A stretch of DNA of 64,000 bases from Crossaster papposus (GCA_037893245.1 JBAIAA010000251.1:62001-126000); one strand, 5' to 3'; shown: positions 42,434-55,285, numbered from the stretch's first letter. Notes: generated by a model from the sequence alone, not told the origin. Program-made: numbers and translations.

Positions 42434-43707
42434 TCAAATTTAACACGCAAATGGTCAATGAAGGTGTGATTGAACACTCCACATCTCTTAGCCCCGCCTG
42501 TCATTATCTGTATTTTCATACGAGTACGAGCAATATAGCGCAAATAACGAAAAACATAATATTTTATGGATGTTTTGAAACACGGCGCTCAGTCGTCTTC
42601 AGTTAAATTGCATTAATAATGGCTGTGTGAGGTCGCTGTTCGCGCTATATGTTGTGCTTCGAACCAGGTAGAAACTTCAGAACGCTCAGTATTGAGGATA
42701 TCTGCTAAGGAAGCGAAATTAGGATGCAAATAATTGATTGTCGTGTCATCGTCAAACAAGATAAAAGACAGTAGGCTAACGATCAGCAGCGATGGAAACC
42801 ATTGACGTATAAGATATAACGACCTGTATAACAACATAATATGACCTGCTCCCACGAGATTAGAGTAAAGTTGACATTTTGAAATATTAGTATTTCTATA
42901 TCCCTTATGCTTATCTTTAAAATGATATATAATTTATTATGTATGGTATTTAAACAATATATTTTATTGAGCAAAAACAGCGCTCATTACACAAGTCAAA
43001 TTAAGAACGCCGGCACGAACAAGGTAAACAATGCATGTGAGTAACGTTCGTCGGAGGTTTCCCATCAGCTGATCTTCAATTGACACACTGCGCAAACTCA
43101 GTGATCAGATGACGCCATTGAACTAATCACCGCGCTCCAATTACGGGCCTTGACACCATTGTTTATACCAAACCCTTTTACAATCTTGCATTTCATTGGA
43201 TATTAACAAAATAATATTTCAGGTTAATTTAGATCTAACGTAGAAAGCTGCGATCATGATCTTTTCGTTGATACAATATTGCCATTGGATAATAGGACAT
43301 TAATGCCGCGGTTTTTGATGTGAACATACGATAATTTTATCATGATATGTTCATATTTTCATTAATTTCGGTAAATTTTAATTCTTGGGTACGCTCAGTA
43401 AAATCAAAATATTTTTTTGTTTCTGTTAATCTTTTGCAAAAAATACTTAGTAGTTCTAAAGAAAACATATGTGGGAATTGTATCATGCCAAAAAACCCAA
43501 AACCTATTCCCCGCTGTCAAATCGCCTATTTTCAATCATAACTTAATATAGCATAGCGAGATTTACACCGTTTTCTTGGGAGCAGGTCACACATATAGAC
43601 GATGTGCCCTTTGACGTCACGTGTTAACATCTGTATTCAAATGTGTCGGGCAGTATGCGCACACATCGTGTTTACATAAATCGCAGGTCAGATCGCTTTT
43701 GAATTAT
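42434..43707. other. No gene recognised
   Basis: AT-rich sequence without domain-bearing frames. The stretch 43590-43707 is an inverted partial copy of the adjoining end of repeat block B (TCGGGCAGTATGCGCAC against GTGCGCATACTGCCGGGC). Confidence 0.4.
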
Positions 43708-45555
43708 GTAACCTCTGATGTCATCTCTTAACCAAATTTATGTCAAAAATGATGCGTGCGCATACTGCCGGGCACATACACATGTAAACAGAGGGCATAT
43801 TGTCTATACAAGCTAAAAACTAAAGTGTTGAATCAATCTTATAATGCGGTCAGTTATAGTGACTACTCTATAAAAGATGGAATTTCAACCATTAAACTGA
43901 TGAATTCAACAAATTAAATGTAGAATTCATCAGTTTAGTTTATGTGTGTACATGTGTCTGGCGGCTTTTTCCATTAATTTGTTTTTTTTTCACGGGAGCT
44001 GGTGTAAGTGTTATTATAGCCACGCCGTACATAATGAAGTAAATATCCGTATGGGCGATCAGGCGAGACATGGTTTCCTGCTCGTGCAGTGGGGATGTTG
44101 AAGGAACACAATTAACCACACTGCCTGGCCTTGATGTAGCGATCGCAGACCGTAGCCGTCGTGGATGCTTTAATAATACATATATGTATTGTGAAGAGTA
44201 CGCCTCACGTTCATGTAACCTTGTAGACTAAAGAGCGACGTTATTATTTATTCAGGTTGGTTACCAGTATCTGAAATTCGGAGCATGTTTACACGTTTAA
44301 TGTTTAATTATTAGGGAGCCTGTGAAGAAATGCTCTTTCCGGCATATGAATAGGGGGGGGGGGGGGGGGGGTTCAAATGTGGGGGAAAAAAGGGGCTACA
44401 AATTTAATTTTAATATGATGTTTATTGTTTGTGACTGGTATTCAGCTGGCATTTGCTTAGCATAAAAAGAACATGAAGGCTGGTAACCTGTTTGTATTGA
44501 GCAAAGCTGTTTTTGTGGCATTTTGGTGCTTTATGAAATTGTCTCGAGGATCGCATGGTGCATACAAATGTAAGCTTGGGCGCATCGGTTTTCAATATTA
44601 AACTCATCACAATTTAATACAGGTTTTCCCGAAAGATATCACAAATTGTGCATTTTATTTTGTAAATTAAAGATATATTTTTTGTATTTTCGTTTAGCAA
44701 TCGATAATTCTATTCCCGTGAAAGTGTATACAGTCGTAAAAATAAACTAAAATCGGCGTACGATTTCCCGAATGTGCACCGAATTTAGTATCTTGATAAT
44801 TCATTTCAGCGCGAATTCAAATGCACATCCGCAAACCTGTGTTCCTTTTAATTTATCAAAAATGTATTTCGTAACAAAAATGTGCAGCCGACTTTCCGCG
44901 CAGTGTTTTTTAATGCAAACTTGCATGGTCAAGTATTGAAATTTTTAAGTGTTTAAAGGGGGCACTAAGTTCTGAAATATACGGGAACTTCATGTTTTGG
45001 ATTGTTTACTTGTCATTATTTTGAACGAAAAACGCAGGTGTTTACATCGGACAAAACGGAGTACAAATACTGTCGATTTATTTAAATGTACGATACACTC
45101 TATGAGTATCCATGAAATAATTAAACACATCACCAATGCCCAACATGTTGTTACTTGCACGTCCGCAAACTAACGAATACTTTACGGCTGGAATCCCGAC
45201 TACACCCAAACATCTCAAGTTTTTGGGGTCTTAAAAGTGGACCCCGGAACTCGTTTTACACAAGAATAACACAAAACGACCATTTTTAAAAGGATGTATT
45301 TTAGATGCTCTTTCTGATTAACATTATTTCGTTCAAAACGCGTTTTGTAGCCCAATTGGGCGCTTGAGGGCATAGTGTCCCTTTAATATTGGGAACAAAG
45401 CCACGGTATAGCCTTTTGAAACAAACTGGTACCAAATATTGTCTATAATGAAATGGGATAGAAAATACATCAAAATACAATTAAGATGTAAAGTCAACAC
45501 AGTAAATTAACTGTTAGTGGCCCGTGTTTATTTAGCGTGGGAGTATCGGTGTATA
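43708..45555 (-). repeat. Repeat block B, uninterrupted inverted copy (empty site)
   Basis: Inverse of 20558-20960 joined to 30537-31408. At 45061-45064 it has a single GTAC where the other copy carries the 9.6-kb Gypsy element. It includes a G-run at 44350-44370 and a fragment (44428-44550) related to the 6204-6430 MITE. No coding potential recognised. Confidence 0.8.
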
Positions 45556-45711
45556 TTTTTGATTTTTTAGACCTAAATGCTGTGGGCCCTCCAACCTCAA
45601 ATATTAAATTTTTTGGTTTAAATCTTTAAGCAGCCTCACACTTAGCATAATACGTTCAAGCCGTAACTATGAAGCTCCCGGATGTCAGCGCCAACTTATG
45701 CGGAAGTCATT

Positions 45712-45998
45712 AAATAATGGTAATAGGCATTTAGCAAAACAATTGCGCTAGATATCCTGTAAATGTTCCGAAAATAAATAATTGTTATTTAAAATATATA
45801 TATATATAAGAAAAACAAGAACAACAGCCTGACGCCGTTTAAAAACGAACGCCATTTGTTCTGCTTATTTCCTCGGCATCCATGATTGTAAAAACTTCGA
45901 CAGGTCAGTTAAACGATATTAATACTATAAAATTCAACCCCCAAATTCACCAAGTCTTTATAATTCAAGCAATTACAAATGGTGTAAAATACCTCTAA
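45712..45998 (-). mobile_element. MITE family X, copy 4 (one end lost)
   Basis: Right end ACAAATGGTGTAAAATACCT and internal ATCCATGATTGTAAAAACTT, CAGGTCAGTTAAACGATATT match the family in minus orientation; the left TIR is missing. Confidence 0.65.
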
Positions 45999-46013
45999 GG
46001 TTTGGCCGGGGCT

Positions 46014-47050
46014 ACCTTGAAAAAAGAGAAGCATATATTACATGCAAAATAGGAGCTTTTATAAATGTGGAGTGCCGTGGGCTCGTGGTCTGGAGCATTG
46101 AATTTGTAATCTGTAGGTAAAGCTACAGGTTGTGGGTTCGAATCCGGCCTGGGACTATGGTGCGTGTGCCCTTGGGAAAGGCACTTCGTCACTCATTGCT
46201 TTTCTCCACCTGGGAGTAAATGGGTACCCATGAGGGCAGATGGTTATTGTGGTTGATTTAGCTGCTTTGTGTTGAAATGGCAGCATCGAGCTGTATACTC
46301 CCCAGGGAGCTGAGATGGTATTTGGAATGTTTCAATGGCCCAGTGACCGGGGTAATAATGTTAAGCGCTTTAAGACTTTGGTGATAAAGTGTTATATAAG
46401 CATAGCACATCATTAGTATTATTATATGTGGTAAGGTAGACAAAAACATGTATGAACATGTCTTTGATCAAAATACAAGCAGTTGTACTGGGTTTAGAGA
46501 AAGAAATGAGATCTAGATGGCAGATCATTTCTTGAAAAGTTATAGGGATATAAAGGGACAGCATGACTGCTAAGCAGCAACCTTAGCTTCCGATTTCATT
46601 CAGAAACCCCTGTAGATTGTTTGCTGGAGTTTGTCTTCCATTCAAACGGAGGACCTGGGACAATAGGGGATTAGTGATAACAATGGCTCAGAGGACCTGA
46701 GCCGAGTCCTCGGGAAAATCTCCGATCCAAACCTTATTAGCATTTGAAATTAGAATTTGAAATCTAATTTACTTTTCTTGAAGCTTATACAAACGTCAAT
46801 GATGAGCAAAATGACGCGTTCCACTTGCAACATTTTTTGGGGACACCCTGTATTTATGCTTGAAAATATACAGAATATGCTATTATTTTCATGTATGCAC
46901 TTGTTTTTCAGGGGGGAAATGATTTCCCAGAACATCAGACAACAGAGGGTAAGAACCAGATTTGTTCTGTTGTCATAATTTTGCATGTCAGCCTATCGAC
47001 CATGATGGCGAACCTTCTTGCAAAATTTAGCAACTTATTCTTCGTTTTGC
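46014..47050 (+). repeat. Repeat block A, right copy
   Basis: Inverse of 12862-14076, ending next to a family X MITE exactly as the left copy does once the 14077-17424 element is removed. Contains the family C SINE at 46058-46440. Confidence 0.75.
46058..46440 (+). mobile_element. tRNA-derived SINE, family C, copy 3 (most complete)
   Basis: The tRNA-like head has GTGGGTTCGAATCCGGCC (46131 on) as B box. The body follows: GTGCCCTTGGGAAAGGCACT, AGCTGAGATGGTATTTGGAA, ATGTTAAGCGCTTTAAGACT, and a tail ATTAGTATTATTAT. This is a SINE, not a functional tRNA gene: the region before the B box does not fold as a tRNA by eye. Confidence 0.8.
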
Positions 47051-48600
47051 TGAATGACTATAGCTTTCTTTAAAAGGAATTTTAAGTTACGTGCAGAGAA
47101 ACATTCTGTTTAACTGGTATAAGTACATTTTTATTCAAATTTTATGCCAAACCTTCTAGTTGTAAAGTTTTACGACACGGTTAAGATTACTTCAAATGTT
47201 ACACTGCTGTATGGCTTTTTGATGGAGTGTTGATCTGTGAGTCAGATCAACCTATTAATTAATTTTATTTCCATGCAACAAACGGCTATATTTTGGCATC
47301 ATAAAAATAATTGTAAATGAGAATAAGGAAGAGACAACCATCTTTGTGGATTGCAACTCCGATCAGCAATTTTGAACTTAATCATGCTGACTGTTCTTAT
47401 TTTAAAGTTCTTGTTGGCCTACATTTAGGACATTTCGTGACTGAAAACATTGAAAGCTAAAATGCTTGATGAGTCTTCAAATTGCATACCTCTTTCAGAC
47501 CCTATTTTTTTCTTGGTTTTGTTTATTTTTATATTATATTTTTATTTTTAGGAGCCGCCAAGAAGAACAGTCAAACCGATACTGAGGAATCCAAGCGCAC
47601 GTGGCTGGCTAGCGAATTGTTGCCTTCATTTAACCATTTCGACTCTCTGGCTACGTTTCGTTTTCTAAAGGTTCGTTGTGTACACGTTCGTTGTTCAGTT
47701 TTAAGGTAATATTTTCCTTAGGATACACGGTGGGGATCCCATTAATGTAAAAGGCATAAGTTAATGTTTTTCACGCCAACTGACTTGTTGCCTTCATTGC
47801 ATCATCTTTAACCATTTCGACTGTCTGGCTACGTTTCGTTTTCTAAAGGTTCGTTGTTTACACGTCTGTGGAATTGCCTAGACCAACCTTGATTGCTACT
47901 GCGGAGTTTGTTACTAGAAGCCGTGTTCGTTTGTACGCAGTGCCGCGCTGTATCATCGATTCGTGACTGTTTACGAACGAGATGGTATTCATTGTTCAGT
48001 CCAAGGTGATATTTCCGTTAGTTTCAAGACGGTGTTTTGCTTTAGCTAGAAACAGTGTAATTACCAGGGAATGCTCATTGGCTGTTACGTTGACCGCTTC
48101 TAGCGTTAGCTCCACCCATGCTGTAAACTGGCGCCAATTATAAATGTTTCTACTATCATCGCAAGTGCAGGCTCGTTCTTGATTGGATGTAGGTTGGCTA
48201 TGACGTCAGCGTGGTCTGTGGTCTGCGGCTACTTAGCTGACGTGGCAAACTGGCAAAGTACTTGCCGATAATGTAATATACAATGAACGCTAACGAAATG
48301 TTCAGCATTTCGTCTATAAGATACGGTTTCGAGCTACGATATATTAGTCTCTTTTCTGTCAGTTTGATCGTCGTTCAGTGCTCTACAGGTGTAGCTGCCC
48401 ATTACAGTCGCGTTGGTGTATCGATCGTTGAAGTCGCTGATGAATTAGTCCAAAACGAAATCTCGATCTTCGCATTATCGGGCAAAGCTTCGGTTTAGTT
48501 TAAAGTTGAGACGCTTTCCGATGGTTGTCGAGTTATAAACGCGCGTATAGTAGCACTTTAGTTGTCGTTGGCGTGTGAGTCGTTGATAATTACACCCTAG
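47051..48600. other. Gene-free by domains; short internal duplication
   Basis: A stretch of about 65 bp (TTTCGACTCTCTGGCTACGT, then TTCGTTTTCTAAAGGTTCGT) at about 47635-47690 recurs at 47815-47865. An acceptor-like TTTTTATTTTTAG at 47540-47552 precedes a 50-codon open stretch that I cannot identify. Confidence 0.35.
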
Positions 48601-48636
48601 CGGATTGGTGCTCAGAATTCACGGACATCTTGGAGA

Positions 48637-48682
48637 ATGGAGGAAGCAACAGCTTTGGTGCTGATGTTGTCAACAATGACAG
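48637..48682 (+). CDS. Candidate first coding exon with signal peptide start
   Basis: ATG opens MEEATALVLMLSTMT and stops at a strong donor, ACAG|GTAAGATG, in phase 1. A short hydrophobic start plus a consensus donor in phase 1 is a common layout for secreted proteins. I could not find a following exon, and the nearest sequence downstream is a SINE (48783). Could be chance. Confidence 0.3.
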
Positions 48683-48782
48683 GTAAGATGTATTATCTGT
48701 CACATGTGGTATTTCCTCGAATCCTTGACCTGTTTGTGAGCATTTGTAGACAATCTCCATCAGGGTCAGGGACGTGGTGTGT

Positions 48783-49040
48783 TATTGTTATTAATTATTT
48801 CTGGTAATGAAACTAAGGATTCCTCAAAAACGCCCTAAGAACTGTAGCTCGCAAACCTGAAGAAACCAGCAGAGAGAAGACAATGAGAAGAAAGTACAGT
48901 TTTTGAGGTGGGGAAAAATCTCACAGAATCAGGCAGGGACTAAAAACCCAATCCACATTTACCCAGGCCGGATTCGAACTCGGGTCACAGCGGTGAATTG
49001 CGAATGAAGAACCACTACGCCAACCTGATTCCCTCTCATT
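48783..49040 (-). mobile_element. SINE family B, uninterrupted copy
   Basis: Shares TTTCTGGTAATGAAACTAAG, AGAATCAGGCAGGGACT and the box-B-like GCCGGATTCGAACTCGGGTC with 6640-6895, and ends ACCACTACGCCAACCTGATT without interruption. Confidence 0.75.
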
Positions 49041-49093
49041 TTGTTGTGTGTGAACTTTTCGTTTCTAAAGCAATATTCATCAACAATCTATTC

Positions 49094-49265
49094 AAAGGTA
49101 GTATACACGTAGGTAATTCAATTTTTCGGAGCAATTACAGGATATCTAGCGCAGTCATTTAGCTGGATGCCTGGAATCATTATTTACTTTCAAATAAGTA
49201 AGATATTTCTTAATAATTCGGTAGTAAAATTGTTTAATATTTGTAAATGGTGTACCCTACCTTTA
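49094..49265 (+). mobile_element. MITE family X, copy 5 (short form)
   Basis: Ends AAAGGTAGTATACACG and GGTGTACCCTACCTTTAA with the central third missing; internal GGATATCTAGCGCAGTCATT retained. Confidence 0.75.
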
Positions 49266-51544
49266 ATGACTTTACTGCCCCCAAAACGGATAATTTACCC
49301 AAAGATGATCGCACTGTTAACAGTGTTGTAAGTCTCGAGACCTGAGCCGATACTCATGAAAGCCTGCAAGCCTATAGGTGGCTGCTAAAATGGCCCCTAG
49401 TTGACAGCTGAGCCTAGTTGGAAGCTAAGCGATATTTATAAAACTTTGCTAAGCTTATTGTTGCTAAGTTGGCTGCTATTTAGTGTTAACGTTATAGTTG
49501 ATCCGGGTGTATCTAAGTCACTAGTTCGCAAATTATCCTCACTCAACATAGGGCTAAATTCTGCACTACCAATATAACATTTGGATACCAAACAAATTAA
49601 TAGGCACCACTCAAATCTGAATCCAACAGCCATGTTATCCAATGTAAAATATCACTGTTTAAAAAATGACGTTTTCGCATGCGGAAATTGACACCTAATT
49701 GAACGCAAAACGAACCCGCTTCGTTGCTATATCCGGCCGTCTCAGGCGATCATTTTCATTTCTAGTTCTAGATAAGTAAGTAATTGCACCCTTCGCCCCT
49801 GCAATTTACGTACACATGAAAACCTAACCCACGAAACCAGTTTTTAGCTTCAATTATTTTCTGTACGACTATAAATTGCGTGCCTATATGGCAAATAGGT
49901 TGTATACGTTCAGCCATAATTATTAGATAATTCTGACAAAAACATACCAGCTTCAAGATGTTGTTTCAAATGCTTCCCCACCATTTCTTGACTTAGTCAC
50001 CCTGTTCCCCTACCCCAGCGTATTCCCCCACTCCCAACGTACTCCCCCCCCCCCAAAAAAAAAAAAAAAAAAAAAAAAACATTTCTGAAGGAGTTAAAAT
50101 ATGTATTCTCAGTCACATTATGTAAATCATTATTAAAAACATTATACAAATTTGTATTTTGTTGTTTTAGTAAAATACACCAAACTAATTCAACTGCACG
50201 TGCTTCATAATTAATGTAAACATTTCAAAGCATGAATATGTCATAATGTGACGATATACATTGTTTTATATGAATACAAAATCTTCATTCTGAAAAAAAC
50301 CTGTAAGTTTAAAAATATTTCACTAAATCCATAGTTATAGCTTCACTGACGCCAAGTGCTAATTTATTCATTGATAAAAATTGTCATTCATAAAAACGTG
50401 GGGCCCGTTGGAGAATTACCGCCCAATTTCAGGCAGATTTTGGGTCGATCGTCAAGTATTTGCTTGTTACCCAGTACCCACCAACAAATTGTTTAGTAAA
50501 TGTGCGAGATGCAGCTACGATTTCATAAAAATAATACTGGAAAACTCAACAAGCATGGGTGTGAATAAAGTATAAATCCTGTTGTATAAAATATCAAAAC
50601 ATTTTTTTTTTTTTTTTAACTAATAACCGACAGTCAACTTGAAGAAAAAAACAATATTTGTTTGTAAAAGACACCCAACTAATTAAACTCCACCGTGCTA
50701 CATAATTAATGTTATAATGTCTGTTATAATGGGTAAAACTTCTGAAAAGTCAGTTAAACGATATTTACTATGAAATACAACCCTCCAAATCTACCCATTC
50801 ATGATAATTCAAGCAATTACCAATTGTGTATACTACCTTCAAAGACCTTGTGTGACTCAGGGGGTGGGGGGGGGGGGGGGGGGCCAACAAAGTGCGCCAC
50901 CAACGTTGAAATGTATCTCATTCGTTCTTCCACGCTCATGAGCCACACATCTCACACAGTAAATACGTATAGATCGCTAGCGCGAAGCGCGCCATTGAAA
51001 CACGTACAAATTTGCTCCGCGCTCGCTCCCCGAATTCAGTGATTCATATAACGTCCGCAAAGCCAGGTACACAGGCACGATCTACACGAATTTGTTTTGG
51101 GGCGATGTCATTTTCTGCCATTTTCGTTCGAAAACAACACGATAAAACGCAAGGGGTTCACAGGCAGATTTTTTTTAAAATTCAGTATATCACTGCTACA
51201 TCCTTTTTAAACGTATCCATGGAAAAAAGTGAGTGGGTTCGAAGCACGATTTTTCACAATTTATCGATTATTATTGCCCTTTTTAGGGGAGGTATTTGTC
51301 AACGTCGTTTTAGTATTTGTGCACAATCTCTACGTGCATCAACGGTACGTCAACGCTTAATTTTTTCGACTGCTTTTTTTTATTTTCAATACAATTTTTG
51401 TCATTGGATGATAAAAATTAAGGTAAATAACAACCTTTTACAACTACAAAAGACAAGATGTTAAGATTGGATGCCAAAAACTCTTTATTTTTCGCGTGAG
51501 AAAATTGTTCCCCCCTATTTTAAGAATGGACGGTACGTCAGCGT
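49266..51544. other. No gene recognised; homopolymers and a MITE fragment
   Basis: Contains a C10 run followed by A25 near 50046-50080, a G-run at 50860-50883 and a family X MITE fragment at 50738-50842 (GTCAGTTAAACGATATTTAC, CAATTGTGTATACTACCTTC). A 150-codon frame at 51012-51464 shows no domain. Confidence 0.4.
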
Positions 51545-53051
51545 TGCGCAATCACAGTCACGTGTACAAATCTTATGGGGAAAATTACACCTTTAATGTG
51601 ACGTCACATGACACCTGATGACGTCATCATGACGTCAACTTAATTTTCGTCTATAACACATCCCCGAATACCTGAATACCAAGTTTGACCCTAATTGGAC
51701 TTGTACTTCTAGATATAGATGGTCTTAAAAACTACACCTTTAATGTGACGTCACATGACCCACGATGATGTCATCCTGACGTCACCCTGATTTTCGTCTA
51801 TAACACATCCCGGAATACCTGTATACCAAGTTTGACCGCAATTGGACATGTACTTTCAGAGATAGAGGGTCCTAAAAACTACACCTTTAATGTGACGTCA
51901 CATGACACCCGATGACGTCATCATAATGTCATCTTAATTTTCGTCTACAACTCATCCTGGAATACATGAATACCAAGTTTGACCCAAATCGGACCTGTAC
52001 TTTCAAAGATAGAGGGTCCAAAAAATTGAACCTTTAATGTGACGTCACATGACCCCCCGATGACGTAATCGTGACGATTTTCCTCTTGGCCCTCCTGAGG
52101 ATGGTGGTTGAGGTTTATATTAAGTCTAAAGTCAATCGGATTTACCAAAGTGTCAAAGTCAATAGTCTGAAGGAAAACGTGTACAAAACCTATGGGGAAA
52201 AATTGAACCTTTAACGTGACGTCACGTGACCATAAAAGACGTAATCGTTACGAATTTCTTCTAGGACTATCTGTGGGTAGTGGTCTTAGAGTATGCAAAG
52301 TCTCAAGTCGATCGGATTTACCAAAGTGTCAAAGTGTATTGGCTGAAAAAAACGTGTACAAATCCTATAGAGAATAGTCTGAAACGGAAGGAAAAAAAAC
52401 TAGACATGTGTTTGTGGACAAACACAGAGCTGTTTCGAGTGTCCAAAGTTACTTTCAATGTGTATGTGGTGGTCTTTTGTGTGTGCCAAGTCTCAAGTCG
52501 ATCAGATTTACTAGTGTCAAAGACAATAGTCTAAAGAAAAACGTGTACAAAACCTATGGGGGAAAATAGAACCTTTAACGTGACGCCCCGTGACCTTGAA
52601 TGACGTAATCGTGCCAAATTTCTCCTACGACAGTCTGTGGATAGTGGTCTATGTGTGTGCCAAGTCTCAAGTCGATCGGATTTACTAAGTGTCAAAGTCA
52701 ATAGTCTAAAGAAAAACGTGTACAAAACCTACGGGGGACAAATTAAACCTTTAACTTGACGTCACGTGACCTTGAATGACGCAATCGTGCTGAATTTCTT
52801 TCAGAAACATCTGCTGGTGGTGTTCTGAGTATATAGCAAGTTTCAAGTCGGTCGGATTTACCAAAGTGTCAAATTCAATAGTCTGAGGAAAAACGTGTAC
52901 AAAACCTATGGGGAAAATTTCACCTTTAACGCAAAGTCACGTGACCTTGAATGACGTAATCGCGACGAATTTCTTCTAGGACCGTCCTTGGGTGGTTGTC
53001 TAAGTGTATGCCAAGTCTCAAGTCGATCGGATTTACCAAAGTGTCAAAGTG
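51545..53051 (+). repeat. TGACGTCA-rich tandem array, left part
   Basis: First about four units of roughly 148 bp share TTTAATGTGACGTCACATGA, GATGACGTCATC and ACCAAGTTTGACC. They then grade into units of about 175-190 bp with CGTGTACAAAACCTATGGGG, TGACGTCACGTGACC, TTGAATGACGTAATCG and AAGTCTCAAGTCGATCGGAT. Every unit holds at least one CRE-like TGACGTCA/TGACGTAA next to a CACGTGAC or CACATGAC. Antisense frames of 60-70 codons are repeat by-products. The array resumes at 56976. Confidence 0.85.
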
Positions 53052-54439
53052 TATTAGTGAGGTGGATTAAGGAAAAAATCGTTACACGGTGGACAAAAGC
53101 ACCATTTTTTCACCAAAGTATCAGTTTGACCCATAGATTTCAAAAAAGTCATGCTCCAAAAAATCTGAGAATTGTTAACCTTGAATTACGTCATTATGAC
53201 GTCATAACCTCTTGTTATGTAATAAAGCAAACGCAAATGCCATGGTGGGATTTCTACATGCCAAAATTATGTTTCTGAGGTCAAGGAATTCAATGAGGGT
53301 GGTATTAGTTTGTAAAAAATTAATATCCTTTATGGTGACTACATGTATATTGATGTAAATATGATGTCATCATCGTCAATACTACACAAATAACACACAA
53401 TTTGAAAAAAACAGATTTTATTGCCGTTTTGTCACCAAAATGCTATTTCTTTTGTGTTCAAAATTGTAACAGTATAATTACCGTGGCACTGATCTACAAG
53501 ATACCATGATGCCATTATGATATAATAAACAATAACTATCAACCAAAACAATAACACATTAACACAATGTATTGTTATATAGTGAACCTAAAGTCCAACT
53601 ACAGTCCCTAGCGTACCCCACGATACGCCCGACGTTCAGACAGTCGCCGTGGAAGAAAGTGAGATTTAAAAACCGTTCGGGAATGTGCCTGTTGGTGGAC
53701 TTGACGACCGGTTATAAAAGATCCAGTAATGTCAAACCCGGCACGAGGGGATAGGTAGTTCAAAGACACAGAGATCACACATAGAGGAAACAGTAAGAAC
53801 TCAAAATGCACGCGAAGTACGGACAGTTCTATGGTTATAATTTATTACATTTCGATACAACTATATTTTAAATCAATTAGGTGAAGGAATTCTGTTTCTC
53901 TAAAAAGAACTACGGTATTAATTCGCATTTTTTTAAAATATTATATTTAACATAATAAATTAGAAATATGAATTAAATAGTTTAAGGATATAAACAATTG
54001 TGTTCAATTTGGAAGTTAGCAGATATGGTTTAGATATTTCTCGAGCCTGTAACACTTATTACATTAAAAACTCAAAAGATGAGTTTCAAAAATAAAGAAA
54101 TGAATTAAAATTATACAGAGTGTATAACCAATGTGTATTTTAATTGACATAAATCAATCTTTAATAATGAATTGTATAAGAAACATATCGTGTAATTTAG
54201 ACTTAATACTAAAGAACAATTGTTATGTATAAGGGCGTGTGGTAAATTATCGGAAAATTATGAAAACATTAACCGATATGTATGCGTAACTTAAAAACTT
54301 AACTTAAAATGGGTAGAGCTTAAACACTACGTCTCACATAGTGAACAGCTGCCCGTTATATAGTTGATAGTTGTTAATTAATTGAGTAAAAAGTGATCTT
54401 TTTAATATAGGCATACATGCCTGTACAGCAATGGCTGTC

Positions 54440-55285
54440 GGCGAAATAATGTTATAAGGAAACACGCGTCTACAAACTTGTGGTTCTCGGAGGATATTTT
54501 TAAGAAGGAATTACGCGTCCACAAACCTGTGGCTTTTGGAATATATTTTTAAGAGGAAATTACGCGTCCACAAACCTGTGGCTCTTGAAGAATATTTATA
54601 AGAAGGAATTACGCGTCCACTAACCAGGGGCTCTTGAAGAATATTTTTAAGAAGGAATTACGCGTCCACAAACATGTGGCTCTTGAAGAATATTTATAAG
54701 AAGGAATTACGCGTCCACAAACCTGTGGCTTTTGGAATATATTTTTAAGAGGAAATTACGCGTCCACAAACCTGTGGCTCTTGAAGAATATTTATAAGAA
54801 GGAATTACGCGTCCACAAACATGTGGCTTTTGAAGGATATTTTTAAGAAGGAATTACGCGTCCACAAACATGTGGCTTTTGAAGGATATTTTTAAGAAGG
54901 ATATTTTTAAGAAGGAATTACGCGTCCACAAACCTGTGGCTGTCTGAGGATATTTTAAAGAGGGAACCACGCGTCCACCAACCTGTGGTTCTTGGAGGAT
55001 ATTTCTAAGAAGGAATTACGCGTCCACAAACCTGTGGCTGTCTGAGGGTATTTTTAAGAAGGAATTACGTATCTACCAACCAGTGGCTTTTGTAGTAAAT
55101 TATAAAGAAGGAATTACGCGTCCATAAACCTGTGACTCTTGGTGGATATTTTTAAGAAGGAATTACGCGTCTACAAACCAGTGGCTCTTGGATGATATTA
55201 TTAAGAAGAAATTACGCGTCCAATACCAGTGGCTCTCGGGGGATATTTTTGAGAAGGAATTGCGCGTCACAAACTTGTGATAGTG
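54440..55285 (+). repeat. 49-bp minisatellite with a hairpin in each unit, about 17 copies
   Basis: Units start near 54464, 54513, 54562, 54611, 54660, 54709, 54758, 54807 and so on, with core AATTACGCGTCCACAAACCT and then GTGGCTC. Within each, CCAC-AAACC-TGTGG-type arms can pair. It lies immediately downstream of the RT remnant's stop (minus-strand sense). Confidence 0.9.

Noticed and set aside
46080-46150. A true tRNA gene
   Set aside because: Only the B-box region is tRNA-like, it recurs with a long shared tail at two other places, and no cloverleaf is evident: a SINE head.
47553-47709. Exon-like open stretch after TTTTTATTTTTAG
   Set aside because: No domain, and part of it is duplicated nearby in a form that does not keep the frame.
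51012-51464. 150-codon plus-strand frame
   Set aside because: No recognisable domain, low-complexity residues, no neighbouring splice or promoter evidence.
54440-55285. CRISPR-like look of regularly spaced short palindromic repeats
   Set aside because: Units are contiguous 49-bp copies without unique spacers, in animal DNA; a minisatellite.
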